Shown here: positions 43,885-51,956 of the stretch, piece by piece
Layout: the number at the start of each line of letters is the position of its first letter
How positions within the stretch are numbered: position 1 is the first letter of the stretch
Assembly: GCF_900109285.1 (NCBI RefSeq)
Contig: NZ_FNZQ01000003.1
Span: 124,001 to 188,000, forward strand
Length of the DNA stretch: 64,000 nt
From: Jannaschia helgolandensis
GTDB taxonomy: Bacteria; Pseudomonadota; Alphaproteobacteria; Rhodobacterales; Rhodobacteraceae
Direction: 5' to 3'
Made by a program: the position numbers and the translations under genes
Notes under the pieces: generated by a model
Told to the model about the DNA's origin: nothing
Database searches by the model: none
What the model saw: the letters and a program-made list of their open reading frames with translations, nothing else

Positions 43885-44127
43885 ATGACAGCAGACACCA
43901 GGAAGGTCCGCGTGACCGTCATGCTCAAGCAGGGCGTTCTCGACCCCCAGGGCGAGGCCGTGCGCCACGCCTTGGGCACGATGGGCTTTCGCGGCGTCGA
44001 AGGTGTCCGCCAAGGCAAATTGATCGAACTGGACGTGACATCCGGCACCACAGAATCCGACGTGACTGCGATGTGTGACAAACTGCTGGCGAACACCGTT
44101 ATCGAAAGCTACCGCATCGAGATGTAA
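43885..44127 (+). CDS. purS: Phosphoribosylformylglycinamidine synthase subunit PurS
   Basis: An 80-residue small subunit that joins PurL and PurQ. Seen: VRVTVMLKQGVLDPQGEAVRHALGTMGF and CDKLLANTVIESYRIEM, the usual C-terminus. Seven bases after purC. A terminator follows, so purQ (2.6 kb on) is transcribed separately. Confidence 0.95.
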   Translation: MTADTRKVRVTVMLKQGVLDPQGEAVRHALGTMGFRGVEGVRQGKLIELDVTSGTTESDVTAMCDKLLANTVIESYRIEM

Positions 44128-44151
44128 GGAACGGCCAAGTCTGGCTTATGA

Positions 44152-44181
44152 GGGCGCGCTGTCGGGAACGATGGCGCGCCC
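44152..44181. terminator. Terminator after purS
   Basis: GGGCGCGC (44152-44159) pairs with GCGCGCCC (44174-44181) and is followed by TTCTGCGTTC. It lies 24 bases after the purS stop. Confidence 0.75.
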
Positions 44182-44225
44182 TTCTGCGTTCAATCTCCGT
44201 AACTCAACCTGCAAGGAGAGACGCG

Positions 44226-44423
44226 ATGAACTGGGATCAAGTACAGGGTAACTGGAAGCAATTTACCGGCAAGGCCAAGCAACAATGGGCCGATCTGACC
44301 GATGATGACATCCAGCAGGCCAACGGCGACCGTGAAGTGCTGGAAGGCAAGATTCAGGAACGCTACGGCGACGACAAGGAAACCGCCAAGCGCAAGGTCG
44401 ACAACTGGATCGACTCGCTTTGA
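44226..44423 (+). CDS. CsbD family stress-response protein
   Basis: A 65-residue CsbD-like protein: MNWDQVQGNWKQFTGKAKQQW, DLTDDDIQQANGDREVLEGKIQERYG and a charged tail. Family members are abundant stress-induced hydrophilic proteins, mechanism unknown. AAGGAGAG precedes the ATG. Flanked by terminators on both sides, so it is a single-gene unit. Confidence 0.93.
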   Translation: MNWDQVQGNWKQFTGKAKQQWADLTDDDIQQANGDREVLEGKIQERYGDDKETAKRKVDNWIDSL

Positions 44424-44446
44424 TCGTTTGACGGTCGAAGTGTGCT

Positions 44447-44485
44447 GCCCCGGTCGTGCCCCCGCGCGGCCGGGGCTTTTCGTTT
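44447..44485 (+). terminator. Intrinsic terminator after csbD
   Basis: GCCCCGG (44447-44453) pairs with CCGGGGC (44470-44476) followed by TTTTCGTTT, a classic rho-independent terminator. Confidence 0.88.
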
Positions 44486-44649
44486 GCGGCCGCACCGGTT
44501 TGCGCAACAGTCACCGAGGCGACAGATGTTCTGTCCCGCCCCGGTCCAGAAGACCCTCCCTGCACCTTGTCAGCTTGCCATCCGGTCTCGCGAATCCTTT
44601 ACAATCTTATCCTCCCGGCAAAACCTCATGGCACCGGAGGAGAGACACC

Positions 44650-45684
44650 ATGCGCGCCGCCATTCTCAGAGCCTACAACCAACCCCTGGTCATAGAGGAT
44701 TTCCCCGACCCGGACTGCCCTTCGGATGGCGTCGTCCTGAAAACCATCGCCTGCGGCGTCTGCCGCAGCGACTGGCATGGCTGGGTCGGTGAACACCCGC
44801 GCGTCAAACCCGGTCAGATCGGAGGTCACGAATACTGCGGCGAAGTGGTGGCCGCTGGTCCGGATGCGCAGTTTAAGGTCGGAGACAAACTGGTCGCCCC
44901 CTTCATCCTTGCCTGTGGCATCTGCCCGCAATGTCGCGCGGGGCAACAGAATACCTGCTTCGATCAACGTCTGCCGGGGTTTATCGAACCGGGTGCCTTC
45001 GCCGAATATGTTGCCGTGCCCCGCGATCACAACCTGACCCGCCTGCCGGAGACCCTGTCGCCGACCGTCGCTGCAGGCCTTGGCTGTCGCGTCACGACGT
45101 CATGGCACGCGCTGACCGGGCGTGCGGCATTGCAGGCGGGCGAATGGCTGGCCGTCCACGGCACCGGCGGAATTGGGCTGTCGGCGGCCCTTCTGGGCAA
45201 GGCGCTCGGTGCATATGTCGTGGTCGTCGATGTGGTGCAGGAAAAGCTCGACCATGCGTTGTCGCTTGGCATCGACGCCGCCGTCCTCGCATCCGACGAC
45301 ACCGCAGCGCAGATCAAGGAGATCACCGGAGGCGGGGCTCACGTCAGCGTCGAGGCACTGGGCATTCCCGTTACCGTCAACGCCTCGTTGAACTGCCTGC
45401 GCGTGCTGGGACGTCATGTTCAGGTCGGAATGCCCGTCGGTCACACCGCACGGATGGATGTCGACATGTCCGCCGTCTATCAAGGCAACCTCGCGCTTTA
45501 TGGGACGCGCGGCATGCCCGGCTGGCGTTTTCCGTCACTGCTCGGCCTGATCACCAGCGGCAGGGTCGATATGTCCCCCCTCATCGCCCGCGAGGTCGCT
45601 TTGTCCGATACCTCTGCCGAACTCGCCGCATTCAATGGCCCGACCCCTCCGGGCGTGGCCGTCATCACGGATTTTGCCGGGTAG
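44650..45684 (+). CDS. Zinc-dependent medium-chain alcohol dehydrogenase
   Basis: A 344-residue MDR alcohol dehydrogenase. Catalytic zinc ligands lie in CGVCRSDWHGW and GHEYCGEV, the structural zinc in CGICPQCRAGQQNTC, and the NAD(P) fold in VHGTGGIGLSAALLG with VVVDV, where the aspartate suggests NAD preference. Start at 44650 after GGAGG. The substrate is unknown. It is between purS and purQ with no obvious pathway link. Confidence 0.92.
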   Translation: MRAAILRAYNQPLVIEDFPDPDCPSDGVVLKTIACGVCRSDWHGWVGEHPRVKPGQIGGHEYCGEVVAAGPDAQFKVGDKLVAPFILACGICPQCRAGQQNTCFDQRLPGFIEPGAFAEYVAVPRDHNLTRLPETLSPTVAAGLGCRVTTSWHALTGRAALQAGEWLAVHGTGGIGLSAALLGKALGAYVVVVDVVQEKLDHALSLGIDAAVLASDDTAAQIKEITGGGAHVSVEALGIPVTVNASLNCLRVLGRHVQVGMPVGHTARMDVDMSAVYQGNLALYGTRGMPGWRFPSLLGLITSGRVDMSPLIAREVALSDTSAELAAFNGPTPPGVAVITDFAG

Positions 45685-45802
45685 GGACATGGGTAAATGG
45701 CGGTTTCGAACCCAGAGAGCATTTCGCCCATCTCCTGGTTTTGACCGAATGATCGGTAAATGCACAGCATCGCCTTCCGAGCGGGTGTGCGAACGCGGGC
45801 AT

Positions 45803-46456
45803 CTACCCTAGCGGAGTTTCTACGGGCGCGGGTGCGACATTAAGCACGCCGAGGGCATCGAAGCCTCCCAGGATCGAATCCACTGCGATGGTTGCCAGCA
45901 CGATCCCCATCACCCGGCTGATCACGCTCGCGCCGGTGTTGCCGATAAAACGGTGAACAAAACTTGCCGCCAGCAATAGCCCCGTTGTCACGATCAAGAC
46001 GATGATAAGAAGCCCGGCGGTAACGGCCTGGTCCAAAACGGACTCGGTATTGTTGTCGGTCAGGATCACGATCGCCAGCATCGCGCCGGGCGAGGCAATA
46101 GATGGCATGGCGAGCGGAAAAACCGCGCCGGCCAGGTGATCGCGTTCAGCTTCCTCGATTTCGCGGGACGGTTTGGAATCGCCGAAGATCATCGTCATCG
46201 CGAACAGGAAAAGGATGACCCCGCCCGCGATCTGAAACGATCCCAGCCGCAGGCCCAGCGTCTCCAGAAGAAACTGGCCCCCGACGAGAAACGACAGCAA
46301 CACCATGGCCGCGATGGCGACGGCCCGCAATGCGAACCGTCGATGCAGATGACGCGGCACATTCTGGACGGCGAACAGAAAGACCGGGATCGAGCCGACA
46401 GGGTCTATAACCACCAGAAGCGTCACAAGCTCTTTCGTAAGGGCGGTCCAGTCCAT
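45803..46456 (-). CDS. MarC family integral membrane protein
   Basis: A 217-residue six-helix membrane protein: LTKELVTLLVVIDPVGSIPVFL, ERDHLAGAVFPLAMPSIASPGAM and SRVMGIVLATIAVDSILGG fit the MarC/NAAT family, whose transport function is unsettled. The start at 46456 is preferred (MDWTALTKEL); the frame is open 18 codons further. Convergent with the alcohol dehydrogenase gene across 118 bases in which I see no clear terminator. Confidence 0.9.
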   Translation of the reverse strand: MDWTALTKELVTLLVVIDPVGSIPVFLFAVQNVPRHLHRRFALRAVAIAAMVLLSFLVGGQFLLETLGLRLGSFQIAGGVILFLFAMTMIFGDSKPSREIEEAERDHLAGAVFPLAMPSIASPGAMLAIVILTDNNTESVLDQAVTAGLLIIVLIVTTGLLLAASFVHRFIGNTGASVISRVMGIVLATIAVDSILGGFDALGVLNVAPAPVETPLG

Positions 46457-46766
46457 GATGGGCAGTCTTTCTTGGCGATGGGTTGAAAACGGCTGTCCTA
46501 ACCTGACCATCTGTCGGATGGAACATAGCTGTGCCTGCTTGCCAGATACCTTATGGGTCCGTGCTTTGCGCTGACCGAGGCGGACAATACTTTGGCGTCG
46601 GTCTGAATTATTCCTTTGGTTACATCTGACAGGACCCTAAAAAGCGGGTCGGAATTTTCCGTGACGGATATGCGGGACGACAATCGACGCATATCCACCG
46701 CTAGAACTCTTGAACAAAATGTGAAATGTCGCGCCCAGAGTTACCCCAGAATGTGAAAGCCGCGCC
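46457..46766. promoter_or_regulatory. Divergent intergenic region marC / purQ with inverted repeat
   Basis: A 310-base gap between divergent genes. It is more AT-rich than its surroundings and holds a perfect 9-base inverted repeat, GGATATGCG (46666-46674) and CGCATATCC (46688-46696), 70 bases upstream of purQ. This could be a regulator site or an RNA hairpin in the purQ leader. No gene is supported here. Confidence 0.5.
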
Positions 46767-47435
46767 ATGAAAGCCGCCGTCCTCGTCTTCCCAGGGTCCA
46801 ACTGCGACCGCGATCTGGCCGTGGCCTTTCGGGGTGCCGGGTTCGATACGACGATGGTCTGGCACAAAGAAACGGAGCTTCCACAAGACATTGATGTCGT
46901 CGGCGTTCCGGGTGGGTTCAGCTATGGCGATTATCTGCGCTGCGGAGCCATCGCGGCCCGGTCGCCCATTTCCAGGGCATTGATTGCCCATGCGGACCGT
47001 GGCGGCTATGTCTTCGCGCCCTGCAATGGATTTCAGATTCTGACCGAAGCGGGGATGCTGCCTGGTGCGCTGTTGCGAAACTCCGGCCTGAAATACATAT
47101 GCCAGACCAGCGCCTTGCGCGTAGAAGAAACACAGAGTGCTTTCACCGCAGGCTATTCCAAGGGGCAGGTCATCGAGATTCCGATCGCCCATCACGAAGG
47201 GAATTACACCGCCGATCCCGACACCTTACGACGGCTGGAGGGCGAAAACCTTGTGGCATTCCGGTATGTTGCGACACCTAATGGCGCAATGGACGGTATT
47301 GCGGGCGTCCTGTCGCCGAACCGACGGGTGTTGGGCATGATGCCGCACCCCGAACGCGCGGCAGAGCCGCTGCATGGCAAGGCCGACGGGGCCGCGTTGT
47401 TCCGCAGTCTGGCGCAGGCGCTTGTCGCTGCCTGA
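46767..47435 (+). CDS. purQ: Phosphoribosylformylglycinamidine synthase glutaminase subunit PurQ
   Basis: Class I glutamine amidotransferase, 222 residues, supplying ammonia to PurL with PurS. Seen: [30 protein letters not shown], the nucleophile Cys86 in APCNGFQ and the His194/Glu196 pair in [11 protein letters not shown]. The nucleophile elbow reads APC instead of the usual G-I/V-C; the catalytic cysteine itself is kept. Unlike in many relatives it is separated from purS by three unrelated genes. Confidence 0.94.
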   Translation: MKAAVLVFPGSNCDRDLAVAFRGAGFDTTMVWHKETELPQDIDVVGVPGGFSYGDYLRCGAIAARSPISRALIAHADRGGYVFAPCNGFQILTEAGMLPGALLRNSGLKYICQTSALRVEETQSAFTAGYSKGQVIEIPIAHHEGNYTADPDTLRRLEGENLVAFRYVATPNGAMDGIAGVLSPNRRVLGMMPHPERAAEPLHGKADGAALFRSLAQALVAA

Positions 47436-47459
47436 CGATGTCCGCCGATCGGCGCATCG
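47436..47459. terminator. Palindromic hairpin after purQ
   Basis: CGATG-TC-CGCCGATCGGCG-C-ATCG folds into a hairpin immediately after the purQ stop. There is no T-run, so terminator function is only possible. Confidence 0.45.
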
Positions 47460-47498
47460 TCGCTTGAGACGTAGTGAACCCTTGCGGTAGATAGCAGA

Positions 47499-49310
47499 AT
47501 GTTCTGGCGTCATCGCTCCGGTGGGTCTGTCGACCCCGAGACCGTTCCGGCGGCCTCTCTTGCAGGGGGCGCGTCCGATCGCGTCAAGTTGCGCCTTCCC
47601 TGGGCGGTGCGCGTCCTGATCGTCCTGATGATCGTAGCAGCAATTGCGGCGATCTGGGTCGTGAATATCCTTCTGACCGAACGGCTTGTGGAAACCACGC
47701 GGCAGCGGGCGGAGCTTCGGCAATCGCTCTATGGCGGTGCGATCCTGTCGGAGTTGCAGCGCAATTCGGTCGTGCCGCTGCTGCTGTCGCGCGACCCGAC
47801 GCTGATCGCCGCGCTGAATGCCAAGGACTTCTCGACCTCCAGCCAGCGCCTGATTTCCTACGTGGACGAGATCGGCGCCGCTTCCATCCGCCTGCTGGAT
47901 ATGGACGGTCGGACTGTCGCCGCTACCGACCGGGAACAGCTCGGCTCGAATTATGCCAACAGCCCGTTTTTTACCGAAGCGATCGACACCACCGATACCG
48001 TCTTCACCATCTTTCCCAATGAAGCAGGCGCTTATGAGGCCAGTTTCAGCCGTGTCGTTCAGGACGGCGTGCGACAGTTGGGCGTGTTGCAGGTGCAGGT
48101 AAACCTGTCACAGTTCGAAAGCCGGTGGCGCGGTACTACCGCCGCCGTTGCCGTGACCGACGCGGGCGGAACCGTCATCCTGTCGACAGAACCGCGCTGG
48201 CGCGGCAAGCCGCTGAGCGAGGCGATCCTGAGAACATCGGTCCCCTCGGCCCTGGACCGTGCGCTGGCAACGACCGGTGCCTTCGGGACCGATCTGGATG
48301 GGCGTTATTTTTCGGGCAACGCCTTGATACAACTGGAAACGAGGGTGCCGTTCCGGGGCTGGCGTCTGGTCAGTTTCACGACCTACGAAAGTGTCCGCGA
48401 ACGGGTGAACGGCGTGCTCGCCCTGATTATAACGGGGTTCGCACTGCTGCTGGCATTGGGGTTCTATATCCTGAACCGACGCTCGACCCTGCGCTCGATG
48501 CTGTTCCAGCGAGAATCGGTCCAGCTGCGCCGTCTGAATGACCGGCTGTCGCGCGAAGTCGCCGAACGCAAACGTGTGCAGGAAGAGTTGAAAGAAACCG
48601 AGCAAAGTCTTGCACAGTCCTCAAAACTGGCCGCACTGGGTGAAATGTCGGCCGCCGTCAGTCACGAACTGAACCAGCCATTGGCGGCAATGAAGACCTA
48701 TCTGGCCGGTGCGCGCCTTCTGTTGCAACGGCGTCGCGCGGACGAGGCGCTGTCCAGTTTTCAGCGTATCGACGACCTGATCGACCGGATGGGTGCGATC
48801 ACGCGGCAATTGAAGTCCTATGCCCGCAAAGGTGGCGATGCCTTCGAGGAGGTGGATATGCGCCACGCCCTGTCCTCGGCATTGACACTGATGGAGCCTC
48901 AGTTGCGGCAAGAACAGGTGCAGTTAAGCCAGATCATCCCTGAAACGCCGGTTCTTGTGATTGCCGACCGGCTGCGTCTGGAACAGGTCATCATCAACCT
49001 TGTGCGCAACGCGCTGGACGCCATGAAAGGTTCCGAGAACCGTGAGCTGGACATCCTTCTGACGCAGGGCGAGGAAGTCGTGCTGGCGGTCCGCGACACC
49101 GGATCGGGCATCAACGCGCCCGAAAAGTTGTTCGAGCCGTTCTATACTACCAAGAAGCCGGGCGAGGGTGTCGGCCTGGGGCTGGCGATCAGCTCGGGCA
49201 TCGTCAACGACCTCGGTGGGCGGCTGACCGCGCGAAATGCCGACAAAGGCGGGGCGGTCTTTGAAGTCCGCCTTCCGACAGTAGATATCGCAATGGACGC
49301 AGCCGAGTAA
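47499..49310 (+). CDS. Sensor histidine kinase, DctB/DctS-like
   Basis: A 603-residue membrane sensor. Residues 33-56 form the first helix (VLIVLMIVAAIAAIWVV). A periplasmic Cache-type sensor of about 240 residues follows, then a second helix (VLALIITGFALLLALGFYIL), a coiled linker, the dimerisation helix SHELNQPLAAMKTYLAGA with phosphoacceptor near His389, and a HATPase (NLVRNALDAM, DTGSGI, EGVGLGLAIS). This layout matches C4-dicarboxylate sensors. No dct transporter gene is in the window, so the ligand remains open. The regulator gene follows ten bases later. Confidence 0.85.
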   Translation: MFWRHRSGGSVDPETVPAASLAGGASDRVKLRLPWAVRVLIVLMIVAAIAAIWVVNILLTERLVETTRQRAELRQSLYGGAILSELQRNSVVPLLLSRDPTLIAALNAKDFSTSSQRLISYVDEIGAASIRLLDMDGRTVAATDREQLGSNYANSPFFTEAIDTTDTVFTIFPNEAGAYEASFSRVVQDGVRQLGVLQVQVNLSQFESRWRGTTAAVAVTDAGGTVILSTEPRWRGKPLSEAILRTSVPSALDRALATTGAFGTDLDGRYFSGNALIQLETRVPFRGWRLVSFTTYESVRERVNGVLALIITGFALLLALGFYILNRRSTLRSMLFQRESVQLRRLNDRLSREVAERKRVQEELKETEQSLAQSSKLAALGEMSAAVSHELNQPLAAMKTYLAGARLLLQRRRADEALSSFQRIDDLIDRMGAITRQLKSYARKGGDAFEEVDMRHALSSALTLMEPQLRQEQVQLSQIIPETPVLVIADRLRLEQVIINLVRNALDAMKGSENRELDILLTQGEEVVLAVRDTGSGINAPEKLFEPFYTTKKPGEGVGLGLAISSGIVNDLGGRLTARNADKGGAVFEVRLPTVDIAMDAAE

Positions 49311-49319
49311 GGAACTCAA

Positions 49320-50654
49320 ATGGCCGAGCAGACCCGGATCGCCATCGTAGACGATGAGCAGGACATGCGGCAATCGATCAGCCAGTGGCTGGCCCTCTCG
49401 GGATTTGCCACCGAGACTTATGCCAGCGCGGAAGAGGCGCTCAAGAAGATCACGCCGGATTATCCCGGCGTCGTCATCAGCGACATTCGGATGCCGGGCA
49501 TGGACGGGATGCAGTTCCTCAAGCGATTGATGAGCGCCGACAGCAGTCTTCCGGTCATCATGATCACCGGGCATGGCGACGTGCCGATGGCGGTCGAGGC
49601 GATGCAGCTTGGCGCATATGACTTCATGGAAAAGCCGTTCAATCCGGACCGTCTGACCGAGCTGGCGCGCCGTGCGGCGCAGGCCCGCAAGCTGACGCTC
49701 GACAATCGTGCCCTGCGCCGGGAATTGTCGGACGGTACCGTGCTGATGCGCAAGCTGATCGGCACGTCCCCGGCAATGGAGCGTCTGCGCGAGGATATCC
49801 TCGATCTGGGACAGGCCGACACGCACGTGCTGATCGACGGCGAAACCGGCACCGGCAAGACGCTGGTGGCTCACGCGCTGCACGCCGTCGGTCCGCGTCA
49901 GGGCAAGACCTTTGCCCTGACCTCCTGCGCGGCCTTGGGCGAGGAAGCCTTGGGCGCCAAGCTGTTCGGCCCGGTCACCGAAGGCGGCCTGCCGCTGGTC
50001 GAGGAAGCCCGCGGCGGCACGCTTGTGCTGGAGGATATTGAGGCGCTGCCATTGGCGTTGCAGGCTCGTCTGCTGACCTTCATCAACGATCAGGGTACCC
50101 CTGCCGAGACGCGCATCGTAGCAATACACAACGGGTCCGATCCCGAAAAGACGCTTGAAGATTCGTTGCGGCCAGACCTGTTCTTCCGGCTGGCGGCAAT
50201 GAAACTTGTTTTGCCGCCCCTGCGAAACCGGGGTGAGGACGTGCTGACGCTGTTCACGCATTTCGCCGAGTCGTTTGGCGAGGAATATGGTGCGACCCCG
50301 CCGCAACTTTCCGCGCAGGAAGCCGCTCAGCTGTTGCAGGCGCCCTGGCCGGGAAATGTCAGACAATTGATAAACCTGGGGGAACGTGCGGTTTTGCAAC
50401 AGCGTCGCGGCACAGGATCGATTTCGTCGCTGCTGATGTCGGACACTCAGGAGCAGGGCGAGACTGTGCAGGTCACGACCGAGGGCAAGCCGCTGAAAGA
50501 ATATGTCGAGGCGTTCGAGCGGATGCTGATCGACAATACCATGCGCCGTCATCGCGGGTCGATTGCCGGTGTGATGGAGGAGCTTTCGCTGCCGCGCCGG
50601 ACCCTGAACGAGAAGATGGCGAAATACGGGTTGAGCCGTGGGAATTACCTCTAG
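49320..50654 (+). CDS. DctD/NtrC-type response regulator lacking the GAFTGA loop
   Basis: A 444-residue regulator. Receiver at 1-120: acidic pair DDE, phospho-Asp55 in VISDIRMPGMDG, Lys105. AAA+ domain at 145-370: Walker A GETGTGKT (174-181), RPDLFFRLAAMKLVLPPLRNRGEDV. Fis-type helix-turn-helix at the end (GSIAGVMEELSLPRRTLNEKM). Two departures: where sigma-54 activators have GAFTGA, this reads LFGPVTEGGLPLVEEA, and Walker B reads GGTLVLEDIEALP, with ED in place of DE. It therefore probably does not open sigma-54 promoters in the usual way. R. capsulatus NtrC, which also lacks GAFTGA, works with sigma-70. Paired with the sensor upstream. Confidence 0.88.
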   Translation: MAEQTRIAIVDDEQDMRQSISQWLALSGFATETYASAEEALKKITPDYPGVVISDIRMPGMDGMQFLKRLMSADSSLPVIMITGHGDVPMAVEAMQLGAYDFMEKPFNPDRLTELARRAAQARKLTLDNRALRRELSDGTVLMRKLIGTSPAMERLREDILDLGQADTHVLIDGETGTGKTLVAHALHAVGPRQGKTFALTSCAALGEEALGAKLFGPVTEGGLPLVEEARGGTLVLEDIEALPLALQARLLTFINDQGTPAETRIVAIHNGSDPEKTLEDSLRPDLFFRLAAMKLVLPPLRNRGEDVLTLFTHFAESFGEEYGATPPQLSAQEAAQLLQAPWPGNVRQLINLGERAVLQQRRGTGSISSLLMSDTQEQGETVQVTTEGKPLKEYVEAFERMLIDNTMRRHRGSIAGVMEELSLPRRTLNEKMAKYGLSRGNYL

Positions 50655-50716
50655 TCGCTGAAAGGCCGGTATATCGTCAGTCTGAACGTCTGGGGCGCGG
50701 CGCGGTCTGGGAGCAA

Positions 50717-51472
50717 TTGTCCGCTTGGGTGGAGCAGGCGGCCTTCGACGTCCTCTGCCTTCAGGAAGTAACGCGCCGGATTGCGCCATCGCCCGATTGG
50801 CTGATCTATCGCGATCCGTATCGCAGGCTGGATCAGCGTGCGGACCTGTTCGGCGACATCTCCCGGCTTCTGCCCGGCTGGCTGGCCACCTTCGCGCCCG
50901 CCACTCGTGGCTTGCTGGAAGATGCGGCCGGACGGCCGATCTGGTCTGAACATGGGCTGGCCTGCTGGGTCGCACCGCAGCTTTCGGTCACGGGTAGCAG
51001 GCAGGACTTTGTTCACGGTCGGTTTCGGGCCAGCGGCTGGGGACCCGAACCTGTTCCCCGCGCAGTGCAGATGCAGCGGATCGCCAGCGGTGGCGCGGCA
51101 CTGGTTGTGGCCCATCTGCACGGGCTGCGCGATCCGAACGGCAAGGGTGACACGCCCGACCGCGATACGCAGGCTGCATCGCTGCGTCGGCAGCTCCGAG
51201 AGTTTCGGAACGGGAATGAGACCGTGGTTGTCGCCGGAGACTTTAACCTGCTGCCGGACAGCTCAACCTTCGACGTGCTGGCAGCAGAAGGGTTGATCGA
51301 GCTGGTCACGACACGCGGACATTCCGATACGCGAACGGTTCTCTACCCCAAGGCACAACGACACGCGAACTACTGTTTTGTGTCCGACCCGGACCGGGTG
51401 ATTGCCTTCGATGTCCCGGCAACGCCGGTAATGTCTGATCACCGACCCATGATCCTGGATCTGACCATCTGA
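50717..51472 (+). CDS. Endonuclease/exonuclease/phosphatase family protein with damaged 5' end
   Basis: EEP-fold domain: FDVLCLQEVTRR (metal Glu), VAHLHGLRD, VVVAGDFNLLP, ending MSDHRPMILDL (Asp-His). Read from TTG at 50717 it has 251 residues but lacks the first beta strand. That strand, IVSLNVWG with the metal-binding Asn, is present just upstream (50673-50696) in another frame: adding one base near 50697 would give WG-R-GAVWEQLSAW and restore a full-length protein. The upstream frame could begin at CTG 50658, directly after the dctD stop. So this is either a recent frameshift, a sequencing error, or a TTG-started shortened protein with doubtful activity. Confidence 0.7.
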   Translation: MSAWVEQAAFDVLCLQEVTRRIAPSPDWLIYRDPYRRLDQRADLFGDISRLLPGWLATFAPATRGLLEDAAGRPIWSEHGLACWVAPQLSVTGSRQDFVHGRFRASGWGPEPVPRAVQMQRIASGGAALVVAHLHGLRDPNGKGDTPDRDTQAASLRRQLREFRNGNETVVVAGDFNLLPDSSTFDVLAAEGLIELVTTRGHSDTRTVLYPKAQRHANYCFVSDPDRVIAFDVPATPVMSDHRPMILDLTI

Positions 51473-51956
51473 AAAGACGGGCGGTATATCCCTTTGGAAA
51501 AGGGTGACGGGTAAAGCTGAGTTAACTAATTCGGTGCGCATTCAGATGCCAAACCGGCACACCTTTGCCGATGTGCCATTGTCTTTGCATCACTTATGTA
51601 ACACATAGGACATACGGTTGTGCCGCCGGTTGGTCGGTGGTCGGGACCGGTGAGATTCTTTCCCGTGCAATCATCGAACCGATCATAGGTTCGCGCATCG
51701 GGGTAAGTTTGCGAAAGCGTGCAAATGCCGCCTTCGGAGAGACGCCCGTACCCACAACGTCGGGCATTGAACAGACCTGCCCTCCGGAAATCGGAGCGCG
51801 CGGGTCGGAGTACACGGGCGATGAGGCAGGACATGACAGTGACGGACGGGATGCGGCACAGCCGCCCCGCCGACGGTGTGCCTGCTATCGCTCCATCAAT
51901 AAGACATGCCGATCTTGCCCCTCCGGGGATGCAGGTCCGATGTCATGGAAAGCACA
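51473..51956. promoter_or_regulatory. Long leader region upstream of rne
   Basis: A 484-base gap. It begins with a small hairpin CCCTTT-GGA-AAAGGG (51490-51504), possibly ending the EEP transcript. An AT-rich stretch around 51575-51620 (TTGTCTTTGCATCACTTATG) is the best promoter candidate, which would leave a leader of about 340 bases. Long rne leaders mediate feedback control by RNase E in other bacteria; a similar role is possible here. Several short open frames look non-coding. Confidence 0.5.

Noticed and set aside
48924-50975. 683-codon open frame on the minus strand across dctB/dctD
   Set aside because: Antisense to well-supported kinase and regulator genes; no domain or ribosome-binding site.
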